Positions 55,176-64,000 of a DNA stretch of 64,000 nucleotides are shown here, piece after piece. The notes beneath the pieces were generated by a model that saw only the letters and a list, made by a program, of their open reading frames with translations, had not been told where the DNA came from and did not search any database. Origin of the DNA: Rhodospirillales bacterium (GTDB lineage Bacteria; Pseudomonadota; Alphaproteobacteria; SMXQ01). Positions within the stretch are counted from its first letter, which is position 1. Each line of letters starts with the position of its first letter. The translations under genes and the position numbers were made by a program. Location: NCBI GenBank assembly GCA_018666775.1, contig JABIXC010000003.1:62001-126000 (forward strand), in the 5' to 3' direction.

Positions 55176-56432
55176 ATGAACCTTCAAGAACTTAAAGAAA
55201 AATCCCCGGCTGATCTTTTGGCCTGTGCCGAAGAGTTGGAAATTGAAAACGCCTCAACTTTGCGCAAGCAAGACATGATGTTTGCCATCCTGAAGGCGCT
55301 TGCAGAAAACGACACGGTCATTACAGGGATTGGGGTGGTTGAAATTCTTCAAGATGGTTTTGGTTTTCTGCGTTCACCAGAATCAAATTATCTGCCAGGT
55401 CCCGATGATATTTATGTATCCCCATCCCAGATCAGGCGTTTTGGATTAAGAACTGGCGACACAGTTGAAGGCGAAATTCGATCCCCCAAAGATGGCGAAC
55501 GGTATTTTGCCCTTTTGAAAGTGTCTCAAATTAATTTTGGGGACCCCGAAGAGGTTCGCCATCGCATCAATTTTGATAATCTGACACCGCTTTATCCCGA
55601 TGAGCGTTTGTCCATGGAAATGGATGATCCCACGCTCAAAGATCCGACCCCAAGGGTGATTGATCTGATCTGTCCCGTTGGCAAAGGCCAACGCGCCTTG
55701 ATTGTCGCACCGCCGCGTACCGGTAAAACCGTGATGTTGCAAAACATTGCCCATTCCATCGCCAAGAATCATCCAGACTGTTATCTGATCGTTTTGTTGA
55801 TTGATGAACGCCCGGAAGAAGTGACCGACATGGCGCGCACCGTTAAAGGCGAAGTCGTGAGCTCCACGTTTGATGAGCCTGCTACCCGCCATGTTCAGGT
55901 AACGGAAATGGTTTTGGAAAAAGCCAAGCGGCTGGTTGAACACAAACGCGACGTTGTGATTTTGCTAGATTCAATTACCCGTTTGGCACGCGCATACAAC
56001 ACGGTGGTGCCGTCTTCGGGGAAGGTTCTGACCGGTGGTGTTGATGCCAATGCCCTGCAGCGGCCCAAGCGTTTCTTTGGTGCCGCGCGTAACATTGAAG
56101 AAGGTGGGTCTTTGACCATCATCGCAACCGCGTTGGTAGATACCGGTTCGCGGATGGACGAAGTGATCTTTGAAGAATTCAAGGGCACGGGCAATTCGGA
56201 AATTATTCTTGATCGTAAGCTTTCCGACAAACGATCCTTCCCGTCTATCGACATTACCCGCTCAGGCACCCGCAAAGAAGAACTGCTGGTCGATCAGGGC
56301 ACCCTTTCCAAGATGTGGGTGCTGCGTCGAATTCTGATGCCCATGGGCGTTGTCGATGCCATGGAATTTTTGTTGGATAAACTGAAGGCATCAAAGAACA
56401 ACGACGATTTCTTTGATTCTATGAATACCTAA
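55176..56432 (+). CDS. rho: Transcription termination factor Rho
   Basis: Hexameric RNA helicase ending transcription at C-rich unstructured RNA. Start at ATG 55176 ([20 protein letters not shown]) matches family N-termini; an in-frame TTG at 55164 is not needed. The cold-shock RNA-binding domain has [13 protein letters not shown] and [19 protein letters not shown]; Walker A is APPRTGKTV and Walker [15 protein letters not shown]. 418 residues. Upstream is a 226-base gap after hemJ, possibly a leader for autoregulation, with no structure I can name. Confidence 0.98.
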   Translation: MNLQELKEKSPADLLACAEELEIENASTLRKQDMMFAILKALAENDTVITGIGVVEILQDGFGFLRSPESNYLPGPDDIYVSPSQIRRFGLRTGDTVEGEIRSPKDGERYFALLKVSQINFGDPEEVRHRINFDNLTPLYPDERLSMEMDDPTLKDPTPRVIDLICPVGKGQRALIVAPPRTGKTVMLQNIAHSIAKNHPDCYLIVLLIDERPEEVTDMARTVKGEVVSSTFDEPATRHVQVTEMVLEKAKRLVEHKRDVVILLDSITRLARAYNTVVPSSGKVLTGGVDANALQRPKRFFGAARNIEEGGSLTIIATALVDTGSRMDEVIFEEFKGTGNSEIILDRKLSDKRSFPSIDITRSGTRKEELLVDQGTLSKMWVLRRILMPMGVVDAMEFLLDKLKASKNNDDFFDSMNT

Positions 56433-56451
56433 AACGTTGGAATGCTTTTAA

Positions 56452-56486
56452 AAAGGGCCTGAGGAAAATCTTCAGGCCCTTTTTTT
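56452..56486. terminator. Intrinsic terminator between convergent rho and quinone oxidoreductase genes
   Basis: An 11-base stem, AAAGGGCCTGA at 56452-56462 pairing with TCAGGCCCTTT at 56472-56482, is followed on the plus strand by a T run to 56486. The A run at the left gives a weaker mirror signal for the minus-strand gene. The clearest terminator in the window. Confidence 0.92.
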
Positions 56487-57459
56487 ATGGCATCAAGATC
56501 GAAGAACCGGTTGTGCGCCGGGCTTCCAATTCCCCGTGTGCATGGGCGGCTTCATCAAGCCCATAGCGCTGGTTGATTTCGATTTTCACAACACCTTTGC
56601 TGACGACATCAAAAAGATCGGTCGCGGCCACCAACAGGTCTTCGCGTGCGGCAACGTAATGGATAAGGGTTGGTCGTGTCACAAACAGAGACCCTTTCTG
56701 TGAAAGTGTCAGTAGAGGAAAGGGTGGTACTGGGCCTGAGGCGTTGCCGAAGCTGACCATCATGCCAAGGGGGTGCAAACAATTTAGGGAGTCTTCCCAG
56801 GTATCTTTGCCAATAGAATCGTAAACCACCGGCAGGCCCTTGCCATCGGTGATTTCACGCACCCGATCGAGAAAATTTTCGCGGGTATAAATAATGGGGT
56901 GATCACAACCGTGGTTTCGGGCCAGTTCCGCTTTTTCGTCCGATGACACGGTGCCGATGACGGTGGCGCCCAAATGTTTGGCCCACTGGCACAAAATCAG
57001 CCCAACCCCGCCAGCGGCGGCATGGACCAGAATGGTTTCCCCGGCTTTAACCGGATGGGTGCGCCGAACCAGATACCGTGCGGTCATGCCTTGGAGCATC
57101 ATGGCCGCGCCCTGTTCATCGGAAATTGTATCGGGCAGTTTGACCAGACGGTTGGCCGCCATAACACGGCGCTCACAATATGATCCGATCCCACCGCCAT
57201 AGGCGACCCGGTCACCAACAGCGACATCTGTGACGCCATCGCCTATGGCCTCAACCACACCGGAACCTTCCACCCCAAGGGTATGGGGTAGTTCGGGCAG
57301 TTTGTAGAGACCGGTGCGATGGTAGGTATCTATGAAATTAAGGCCGATGGCTGTGTGGCGGACCAGTGCTTCGCCGGCACCGGGTTCGCTAATATCAATG
57401 TCGTCTATGACAAGGGCATCAGTCCCGCCGTATTCATGAATGCGAACAGCTTTGACCAT
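56485..57459 (-). CDS. NADPH:quinone oxidoreductase (zinc-independent MDR family)
   Basis: A 324-residue medium-chain dehydrogenase/reductase of the QOR (zeta-crystallin) group. GLNFIDTYHRTGLYKLPELP near residues 40-58 and the Rossmann motif HAAAGGVGLILCQWAKHLGA near 145-165 are diagnostic; zinc-ligand cysteines of alcohol dehydrogenases are absent. It reduces quinones or other enones using NADPH. Opens a minus-strand block between rho and mnmE. Confidence 0.9.
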   Translation of the reverse strand: MVKAVRIHEYGGTDALVIDDIDISEPGAGEALVRHTAIGLNFIDTYHRTGLYKLPELPHTLGVEGSGVVEAIGDGVTDVAVGDRVAYGGGIGSYCERRVMAANRLVKLPDTISDEQGAAMMLQGMTARYLVRRTHPVKAGETILVHAAAGGVGLILCQWAKHLGATVIGTVSSDEKAELARNHGCDHPIIYTRENFLDRVREITDGKGLPVVYDSIGKDTWEDSLNCLHPLGMMVSFGNASGPVPPFPLLTLSQKGSLFVTRPTLIHYVAAREDLLVAATDLFDVVSKGVVKIEINQRYGLDEAAHAHGELEARRTTGSSILMP

Positions 57460-57500
57460 TGTGGTTCTCCGTAGGTTATGCGGGCGTGACCGGTTGTGCC

Positions 57501-58196
57501 CTAATCTAGATTATCTTTTAAAAATGCTAAGGTTCGCTGATTTGCCATTGCCGCTGTTTCTGGATTGTATGTGGTGCCCCCGAGACGGGCAAAGGCATGG
57601 GCAGCGCCGGGATATGAATGCAGCGTCACCAGATCATTTTTGCCAAGTTCGGCTTTGATCAATGCCTGGGCTTCTGGTGATACGAAATCATCGTTTCCAG
57701 CAATATGCAGCATCAACGGGCGGGTGATGTTTGCGGCCTGTCCCAGACCGTCTTCAATGCCAATCCCATAATAGCCGACAGCGACATCGATATTGGTGCC
57801 GGTAGAGACGAAATAGGTAAGCGATCCACCCAGACAATAGCCAACACAACCGACTTTTCCCGTGCATTCCTCAGATCGGCGGATATGGTCCAGGGTCGCT
57901 TTGATGTCCAACAAACCCTTTGGGACATCAAATTCCTGATAAAGGTCGAATGCCAATTCCATTTCTACTTCTGTTTTGTCTGTAATCTGGATGCCGGGTT
58001 TTAGGCGCCAGAAAAGATCGGGGCAAAGGGTAATGAATCCCTGAGCGGCAAACCCATCGGCAAGGGTGCGCATGACGTCATTAACACCAAATATTTCCTG
58101 AACCAAAATGATGGCCGGGGCCGGGGCTTTTTGGGGAAGGGCCAGATAGGTAGAAAACTTTCCGCCATCTACGGCATTAATTGTGATTTCAGGCAT
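57501..58196 (-). CDS. Dienelactone hydrolase family protein
   Basis: Alpha/beta hydrolase of 231 residues. The nucleophile is Cys121 in GYCLGGS, with Glu34 (VQEIFG) supporting; the Asp and His of the triad lie in GNDDFVSPEA and YPGAAHAFARLG. This is the carboxymethylenebutenolidase pattern. No chlorocatechol genes are nearby, so a general hydrolase role is more likely than aromatic degradation. Confidence 0.9.
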   Translation of the reverse strand: MPEITINAVDGGKFSTYLALPQKAPAPAIILVQEIFGVNDVMRTLADGFAAQGFITLCPDLFWRLKPGIQITDKTEVEMELAFDLYQEFDVPKGLLDIKATLDHIRRSEECTGKVGCVGYCLGGSLTYFVSTGTNIDVAVGYYGIGIEDGLGQAANITRPLMLHIAGNDDFVSPEAQALIKAELGKNDLVTLHSYPGAAHAFARLGGTTYNPETAAMANQRTLAFLKDNLD

Positions 58197-58243
58197 AATG
58201 ATTCCCCCTTTTTTCTTGAATGAAGCTGACTGTATTGGTTGTT

Positions 58244-58750
58244 TTAGCCGCTCACCGGCGCACCTTCAAGACGAAGAAGCAGGGCCTTTGTTTCTATCCC
58301 CCCGTGGCCTGAATATCCGTGCAAGGAGCCATTTGCCCCAAGCACGCGATGACACGGGATGATGATGGGAATGGGGTTGGCCCCACAGGCCCCGCCAACG
58401 GCGCGCGGGCTTGAAGATATTTTTTTGGCCAATGCCCCATAAGACAGCGTTTTCCCAAAGGGTATGTTTGATAATCCTTGCCATACCTTGCGTTGGAATT
58501 GTGTGCCATCCGGTGCCATGGGCAGGGAAAACGTTTTCAATTCTCCTTTGAAATAGGCGGCGATCTGTTTTCGTGCGTCGGCTAAAACCGGCGTTGGTTT
58601 TGCATTTCGCAAACCTTTTCCCACTGCCCAGGTAAGCCCCGTGATAGCTCCGCCCGTTTCAAACAGTGTCAGGTTTCCAACGGGGCTGGCCACTGTTAGC
58701 CGCGATACGGGGTCTTGATTCGTGAAGCCGGGTTTACGTGCAGAGACCAT
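58244..58750 (-). CDS. ogt: Methylated-DNA--protein-cysteine methyltransferase
   Basis: Suicide repair protein that removes alkyl groups from O6-methylguanine. 168 residues. The acceptor Cys133 is in [11 protein letters not shown] and the DNA-binding helix has [20 protein letters not shown] with Arg116. No AdaA-type N-terminal regulator domain, so Ogt rather than Ada. Its start overlaps the end of the YyaL-like gene by 17 bases. Confidence 0.94.
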   Translation of the reverse strand: MVSARKPGFTNQDPVSRLTVASPVGNLTLFETGGAITGLTWAVGKGLRNAKPTPVLADARKQIAAYFKGELKTFSLPMAPDGTQFQRKVWQGLSNIPFGKTLSYGALAKKISSSPRAVGGACGANPIPIIIPCHRVLGANGSLHGYSGHGGIETKALLLRLEGAPVSG

Positions 58751-60755
58751 GGCTTAATGCTTTCGCTTCTGTGATGGGTTCAGAACAAGTTTGGTTTCGA
58801 CAAATATAGGCTGTTGGTTTTCCATCCAGCTGTGTTTTGCCAAAGGCGGGATGGCCTGGGGCCAAGGTGGCATCTGGATCAATCACCTGTAGTACCAGGT
58901 TCGGTTCTGGTGCTGAAAGTGCGGCTGAGATCAGTGCGCTTGTTTCCGGGTCTTGGGATTTACCAACAATAATGGTTTCAACGCCGTGATGAAGAAGACC
59001 GGCGGCGTTAATTAATGTTGCAAGGGAGAATGCATTGCTTTCAAGGGCGGCAGAAAAGGCCGCAACTATTTCTTCGGCCCGTTTGCGATAGTGATCGTTG
59101 CCGGTCATAAGCCAAAGGCGGGCAAAAACGTCGACCATGATTCCGGCCCCCGATGGTGTTGCGCTGTCATTGGCATTGCGGGTGCGCAAAATCAGGTCAT
59201 CGGCATCATCGGCGCTGAAATAATATCCGCCGTTTTCATCCTCGTAATGATTATCTAAAACTTTTGTCCAGGCAATGGCCTGATCAAGACGCGATTGATT
59301 ACCATCTATGCCGTAAAGAATAAGGGCGGCGCGTGCCATGGCGGCGTAATCGTCCAGCATGGCATCGTTGCCTTGTTGCCCTGCACAGTAACTATGGACG
59401 AGGCGGTTTTCATCGCGCGCATTTACGACCATATTTGAAACGATAAAATCATAAGCCCCGGTTGCTGCCATGATCCAGTCCGGTCGATCCATGGCACCGC
59501 CTGCGCGCGCCAGCGCTGCGATCATCATGCCATTCCAATCGGCCAATATTTTGTCATCAAGTCCCGGACGCACGCGTTTGCTACGTGCCTCCAATAGTTT
59601 TTTACGGCAGACCAAAAGCCTATTTTCCTCTTTATTATCAAGAGGATCAGGGGATGACGTTCGGTTGAGAATATTTTTGCCTTCCCAGTTTCCAGCATCG
59701 CTAGCATCATAGGTTTCTTTAAAAAATTTAGAATCATCGCCTAAAACATCGTCAAGTTCGGATGTGTCCCAAACATAAAACTTGCCTTCTACCCCTTCGC
59801 TATCTGCATCCAGTGTACCTGCAAACCCGCCGCCATCGGTCACCATTTCGCGGATAACCCAATCTGCTGTTTCAGCCATGCGTTCTGAATACAGGGGGTT
59901 CGAATCCAGGCTGTGAACAAGGCGCAGCAGTTCTAATAATTGTGCATTGTCATAGAGCATTTTTTCAAAATGGGGCACCAGCCAGGCATCATCGGTGGCG
60001 TAGCGTGAAATGCCACCGCCGACATGATCATAGATTCCGCCCTGACACATTTTGCCAAGGGCGAACAAAACGGCATCGGTCATTTCAGAATTCTTTGATC
60101 TGCGCCCTGCACCAAAGACCAATTCCAACGCGGGCGCATTGGGAAACTTTGGGGCCGATCCAATGCCGCCATTGACGGGATCAAATTCCTTTAAAAGATG
60201 TTCACCTAAGCGTTCAGTAATTTCCGGGCCAATCAGATCACCTTTGATGGGCTCTGATCGTTTTGCAAGCGCGTCTTTCAGGGTGGCAACATTTTGTGCG
60301 ATTTCATCGCCTTTATTTTTATAAAGATCATTGACCCGTATCAGCATTGCGCCGAACCCTGGCCGGCCATATTTGGCTTCGGGGGGAAAATAAGTGCCTC
60401 CCCAAAAGGGTTCCCCTTCGGGGGTTAGAAACATGGTCAATGGCCAGCCACCGTGTTCGCCGATGAGCGCCAAGGCTGCTTGATAAATGGCATCAAGATC
60501 GGGGCGCTCTTCGCGGTCAACCTTGATGTTGATGTAAAGGCTGTTCATCACTTCAGCGATGGCTTCGTTTTCAAAACTTTCATGGGCCATGACATGGCAC
60601 CAGTGACAGGCCGCATACCCGATGGAAAGCAAAATGGGTTTATTTTCTGATTTTGCCAGCGCCAAAGTTTCCGCGCTCCAGCCCCGCCAATGAACCGGGT
60701 TATTGGCATGTTGCAAGAGATAGGGACTGGTTTCTTTGTTGAGTTCGTTAACCAT
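58734..60755 (-). CDS. YyaL-type thioredoxin-domain protein (DUF255)
   Basis: A 673-residue protein of the DUF255/SPATA20 family. The N-terminal thioredoxin-like domain (about 1-165) starts [20 protein letters not shown] and has the redox motif CHWC at residues 50-53; [14 protein letters not shown] and [20 protein letters not shown] (exact family hallmarks) follow. The rest resembles an alpha/alpha-six-barrel glycosidase-like fold. Function unresolved, possibly thiol or sugar related. Last-placed upstream member of the minus-strand block. Confidence 0.93.
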   Translation of the reverse strand: MVNELNKETSPYLLQHANNPVHWRGWSAETLALAKSENKPILLSIGYAACHWCHVMAHESFENEAIAEVMNSLYINIKVDREERPDLDAIYQAALALIGEHGGWPLTMFLTPEGEPFWGGTYFPPEAKYGRPGFGAMLIRVNDLYKNKGDEIAQNVATLKDALAKRSEPIKGDLIGPEITERLGEHLLKEFDPVNGGIGSAPKFPNAPALELVFGAGRRSKNSEMTDAVLFALGKMCQGGIYDHVGGGISRYATDDAWLVPHFEKMLYDNAQLLELLRLVHSLDSNPLYSERMAETADWVIREMVTDGGGFAGTLDADSEGVEGKFYVWDTSELDDVLGDDSKFFKETYDASDAGNWEGKNILNRTSSPDPLDNKEENRLLVCRKKLLEARSKRVRPGLDDKILADWNGMMIAALARAGGAMDRPDWIMAATGAYDFIVSNMVVNARDENRLVHSYCAGQQGNDAMLDDYAAMARAALILYGIDGNQSRLDQAIAWTKVLDNHYEDENGGYYFSADDADDLILRTRNANDSATPSGAGIMVDVFARLWLMTGNDHYRKRAEEIVAAFSAALESNAFSLATLINAAGLLHHGVETIIVGKSQDPETSALISAALSAPEPNLVLQVIDPDATLAPGHPAFGKTQLDGKPTAYICRNQTCSEPITEAKALSHGLCT

Positions 60756-60899
60756 AAAAGTCTGTGTAATCCTGTAAATTCAAAATGAGCCCCTAGCATC
60801 ATTACGCATAAACGTGTAAGCGGAAGATGGGTGGTGATGTGATGCGCGCCGCCAAATAAATGTAGCTTATTTTTAATCGATACGGTGTGCTAAACGACC

Positions 60900-62285
60900 A
60901 TGGATTTCCCTGACACCATTTTTGCGCTGGCCTCTGGCGCGCCGCCTGCAGGCATCGCCGTGATCCGCATTTCTGGATCTCAGGGGGGGCAGGTGTTGAT
61001 GCGTCTTTCGGGAAAACCCTTGCCGGTGCCAAGGATGGCCACCCGAACCCGGTTTATGCGGCCCGATGCGGGGGACAAGGATATCGTTCTTGATGATGGC
61101 ATCGCCATCTGGTTTCCGGGCCCACAAAGCTTTACCGGCGAAGATGTTGTTGAACTTCACATTCATGGGGGGCGCGCGAGCATCGAGGCCGTGGCGAGCG
61201 CGCTTTCAGGCTTTGAGGGCGTGCGTATGGCTGAGCCCGGTGAATTTACCCGGCGCGCCTTTGAAAATGGCAAATTGGACCTGACCCGTGCCGAGGCACT
61301 GGCCGATCTTGTGTCGGCAGAGACCGAAGCCCAACGCCAACAAGCCCAGCGACAATTTTCAGGTGCGTTGGCGGATCGCTATGACGGGTGGCGCCAAGAC
61401 CTGGTGGCAATGCTGGCCCATGTTGAAACCGTGGTTGATTTTGCCGATGAAGAGATTCCCAAAGACCTTCTTGAGGGGCTTGATAACAAAATCTTGCGTC
61501 TCAAGGATCAGATAACACAACATATAGATGATAATCGCCAAGGCGAGCGTTTGCGGGATGGCTTTGAAATTGCCATTATCGGTGCGCCCAACGTTGGAAA
61601 ATCCAGTTTGCTGAATGCATTGGCCCGCCGCGATGTGGCAATCGTTTCAGAAACTGCCGGGACCACCCGTGATGTGGTGGAACTTCATCTTAATTTGGGC
61701 GGGTTGCCGGTTACCTTGGCCGATACCGCAGGCATTCGCGATTCTCTGGACAAAGTGGAAGAAGAGGGCATACGCCGCGCCCTTGTTCGGGCAGAGGGTG
61801 CAGACCTTCGTTTGGCCGTTTTTGATGCCGCCACTTGGCCCGATCTGAACCCAGCCACGGTTGCATTGATGATGGGCGAAACCATTGCGGTCTTTAATAA
61901 GGGCGATTTGGCTGATGGCAATCTTACAGCAAATGCCAAACGCTCTGATATTAAGGGCCCATTAGGCCCGGTTCCGGCCTTTGTTGTGTCGGCTTTGACG
62001 GGTAATGGCTTCGATGCATTGCTTGATGCCATAAAAAGTGCCGCTTCTAAGGGGATTGATGTGTCGCCAGGATCGGCGCCCCTGACCCGAATGCGCCATC
62101 GCACCGCGCTGGTTGAGGCCCTTGAGGCCCTTGATCGGATCGAAACGCCGATGCGGGCCGATAGCCCGGAACTTTTGGCTGAAGACCTGAGGCTTGCAGC
62201 CCGCGCTGTTGGGCGGATTACGGGCACTGTGGATGTTGAAGACGTGCTGGACCTTATTTTTTCCGAATTTTGTATCGGGAAATAA
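60900..62285 (+). CDS. mnmE: tRNA modification GTPase MnmE
   Basis: With MnmG installs the cmnm5 group on wobble U34 of several tRNAs. 461 residues. N-terminal folate-binding domain with TIFALASGAPPAGIAVIRIS and GEFTRRAFENGKLDLT; helical domain; G domain with GAPNVGKSS (G1, near 230), TAGTTRDV, DTAG and NKGD. The C-terminal end FCIGK carries the catalytic Cys. Adjacent to mnmG, as usual near the origin. Confidence 0.97.
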   Translation: MDFPDTIFALASGAPPAGIAVIRISGSQGGQVLMRLSGKPLPVPRMATRTRFMRPDAGDKDIVLDDGIAIWFPGPQSFTGEDVVELHIHGGRASIEAVASALSGFEGVRMAEPGEFTRRAFENGKLDLTRAEALADLVSAETEAQRQQAQRQFSGALADRYDGWRQDLVAMLAHVETVVDFADEEIPKDLLEGLDNKILRLKDQITQHIDDNRQGERLRDGFEIAIIGAPNVGKSSLLNALARRDVAIVSETAGTTRDVVELHLNLGGLPVTLADTAGIRDSLDKVEEEGIRRALVRAEGADLRLAVFDAATWPDLNPATVALMMGETIAVFNKGDLADGNLTANAKRSDIKGPLGPVPAFVVSALTGNGFDALLDAIKSAASKGIDVSPGSAPLTRMRHRTALVEALEALDRIETPMRADSPELLAEDLRLAARAVGRITGTVDVEDVLDLIFSEFCIGK

Positions 62286-62319
62286 CCCAAAGGTCGGCAT
62301 GTTGAGCCGGACGTTGAGG

Positions 62320-62335
62320 TGTTTCACGTGAAACA
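62320..62335. other. parS: parS centromere site
   Basis: TGTTTCACGTGAAACA is a perfect 16-base palindrome and matches the ParB-binding parS consensus exactly. It lies in the 100-base non-coding gap between mnmE and mnmG, about 10 kb from the proposed origin. parS sites are normally clustered near the origin and close to gidA-gidB-parA-parB, which would be expected just beyond the right edge. Confidence 0.93.
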
Positions 62336-62385
62336 TCGCCCGAAAACCTTTGACAGGGTTAAATCAAGGGGGTAAGCCCGCAACC

Positions 62386-64000
62386 ATGACACAATTACAT
62401 GACAAATATGACGTGGTGGTCATAGGCGGTGGCCATGCCGGGTGCGAGGCTGCGGCTTCCGCTGCCCGTATGGGTGCATCGACGCTTCTTGTCACCCATC
62501 GCATTGAAAGCGTTGGCGAGATGTCGTGCAATCCTGCAATTGGCGGCCTTGGTAAGGGCCATTTGGTGCGCGAAATTGATGCGTTGGATGGCCTTATGGG
62601 CCGGGCCATTGATCGCGCCGGCATCCAGTTTCGCATCCTAAACCGGTCAAAAGGCCCAGCGGTCCGGGGGCCTCGGGCTCAGGCGGATCGGGCGCTTTAT
62701 CGCAATGCCATTCAGGATTTGCTGGGGGAGCTGGAAAACCTGGATATTATGGGTGAAGCGGTTGATGACTTGATTTTGGATCAGGGCCGTATTGCGGGGG
62801 TTCGGACCGAAAAGGGCCGCGACATTGCCGCAGGCGCGGTTATTTTGACCACCGGGACGTTTCTTCGGGGTTTGATCCATCTGGGTGAAGAAACAACCCC
62901 CGGCGGCCGGGTAGGCGATGCACCCGCGCTTGGCCTTTCAAAGACGCTGTTGCGTTTCGGGTTTGCTTTGGGGCGCCTTAAAACAGGGACGCCACCGCGC
63001 CTTGATAAGCGAACCATTGATTTTTCAGGGCTTGATGTTCAGCCAGGCGATCACCCGCCAGAGCCATTTTCTTCCCTGACTGATCGGATCACGACGCCGC
63101 AAATCCCCTGCCATATCACCACGACAACCCCTGAAACCCATGATTTGATCCGGGCCAACCTTGATCGCGCACCCATTTATTCCGGCCAAATTCTAAGCAA
63201 AGGCCCAAGGTATTGCCCGTCTATAGAAGATAAGGTGGTTCGCTTTGCCGATCGTGAGCACCATCAGATTTTTCTGGAGCCAGAAGGGCTGGATGATCCC
63301 ACAATCTATCCAAATGGCATTTCCACATCTCTGCCGAGAGACGTCCAAGAGGGCCTTTTGAAAACCATTCCGGGTTTGGAGCGGGTTGAAATGTTCCGCC
63401 CCGGTTACGCCATTGAATATGATTATGTTGATCCAAGAGAACTATCCCATAGCCTTGAAACCCGCAGAATTCCTGGGCTTTTTCTAGCAGGGCAAATTAA
63501 TGGCACAACCGGGTATGAAGAAGCCGGAGCACAGGGGCTGGTTGCTGGAATCAATGCGGCGCGCAAGGTTTCCAATGATGGACTGAGCCCTGAAAGTGCG
63601 TTCATTCTTGATCGGGCAGAAGCCTACACCGGGGTCATGATCGACGATTTGGTGACCAAGGGCGTGAGCGAGCCGTACCGAATGTTTACGTCCCGAGCCG
63701 AATACAGGCTGCATCTTCGGGCTGATAATGCCGACCAGCGCCTGACGGAAAAGGGCAATGCCATTGGCTGTGTTGGCCCAATTCGCGCAGAAGCCTATCG
63801 GTTCAGGGCATCTCATTTGGCGGATGCACGGGCTTTACTGGAAACGCTTTCTGCTTCTCCGAAGGTGCTTGAAAGCCACGGCATTCATGTTGCTGGCGAT
63901 GGCGTTCGCCGTACCGCGGCCAGATTGCTGGCCAACGGTGATATCAGCCTTGATCGATTGAAAGGCCTGTGGCCTGAGCTTTCCAAGATTGATCCAAAGG
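62386..64000 (+). CDS. mnmG: tRNA U34 carboxymethyltransferase subunit MnmG (3' end beyond window)
   Basis: FAD-dependent partner of MnmE. From ATG 62386 the frame is open to the window edge (538 codons), about 80-90 residues short of the usual ~625. The FAD-binding N-terminus [20 protein letters not shown] is followed by GAMS-type sequence [39 protein letters not shown] and the GidA hallmark [20 protein letters not shown] (in order). ATG is preceded by GGTAAG, a weak ribosome site. rsmG and parAB are likely downstream. Confidence 0.97.
   Translation, partial: MTQLHDKYDVVVIGGGHAGCEAAASAARMGASTLLVTHRIESVGEMSCNPAIGGLGKGHLVREIDALDGLMGRAIDRAGIQFRILNRSKGPAVRGPRAQADRALYRNAIQDLLGELENLDIMGEAVDDLILDQGRIAGVRTEKGRDIAAGAVILTTGTFLRGLIHLGEETTPGGRVGDAPALGLSKTLLRFGFALGRLKTGTPPRLDKRTIDFSGLDVQPGDHPPEPFSSLTDRITTPQIPCHITTTTPETHDLIRANLDRAPIYSGQILSKGPRYCPSIEDKVVRFADREHHQIFLEPEGLDDPTIYPNGISTSLPRDVQEGLLKTIPGLERVEMFRPGYAIEYDYVDPRELSHSLETRRIPGLFLAGQINGTTGYEEAGAQGLVAGINAARKVSNDGLSPESAFILDRAEAYTGVMIDDLVTKGVSEPYRMFTSRAEYRLHLRADNADQRLTEKGNAIGCVGPIRAEAYRFRASHLADARALLETLSASPKVLESHGIHVAGDGVRRTAARLLANGDISLDRLKGLWPELSKIDPK

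Noticed and set aside
59893-59908. GGTTCGAATCC, a tRNA T-arm-like motif
   Set aside because: It lies inside the YyaL-type coding sequence (reads DSNP on the minus strand) and no acceptor or anticodon stem can be drawn around it.
61962-62336. Minus-strand frame beginning MFHVKH over the parS site
   Set aside because: The MFHVKH reading is simply the parS palindrome translated; the rest is antisense to mnmE.

Overview
The window reads as one uninterrupted stretch of a chromosome from an alphaproteobacterium, most likely a Rhodospirillales-type lineage (inferred from gene order and protein character, not from a database match). Support comes from several alphaproteobacterial neighbourhoods: glnD near mutS and maeB; hrcA-grpE-dnaK-dnaJ divergent from rph-rdgB-hemW; hisB-DUF2628-hisH-hisA-hisF-hisE-HIT; timA-mltA-smr-xre with fxsA-secB; dnaQ-coaE-aroE-maf facing hemE-hemH-hemJ-rho; and mnmE-mnmG. 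About 62 protein genes are supported. I found no rRNA, tRNA, CRISPR array, insertion sequence or prophage.

Layout. 0-11 kb: glnD (runs off the left edge), a three-gene metabolic cluster (FMN-dependent alpha-hydroxy acid dehydrogenase, maleate-isomerase/racemase-like enzyme, SDR oxidoreductase), mutS and maeB. 11-19 kb: the phosphate regulon phoR-pstS-pstC-pstA-pstB-phoU-phoB, with a clear Pho box in front of pstS. 19-24 kb: ampG, a PfkB-family adenosine-kinase-like gene, a bactofilin, an unknown lipoprotein, nth and an EamA transporter. 24-33 kb: dapB, the heat-shock group dnaJ-dnaK-grpE-hrcA, then rph-rdgB-hemW. 33-41 kb: an LpoA/LppC-like lipoprotein, rsmI, yraN, a BON lipoprotein, a SirB1-type protein, gshB, a glycine-zipper lipoprotein and comM. 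41-45 kb: the histidine genes. 45-52 kb: envelope and secretion genes (smr, mltA, timA, fxsA, secB), then dnaQ-coaE-aroE-maf. 52-64 kb: hemE-hemH-hemJ, rho, a four-gene minus-strand block (quinone oxidoreductase, dienelactone hydrolase, ogt, YyaL-like), mnmE and mnmG (runs off the right edge).

The most important non-coding finding is a probable chromosome replication origin in the only long gene-free gap (51895-52337, between maf and hemE). It is AT-rich, holds about six DnaA-box-like 9-mers, and sits where gene orientation and, in spot counts, G/C strand bias both switch. About 10 kb to the right, between mnmE and mnmG, is a perfect 16-bp parS palindrome. Together these place the window across the origin-proximal, ParB-anchored domain of the chromosome.

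Most of the window is ordinary core genome. The part least explained by core function is the glnD-mutS insert, whose enzymes have recognisable folds but no assignable substrate. I found no strong case for a wholly new multi-gene system.
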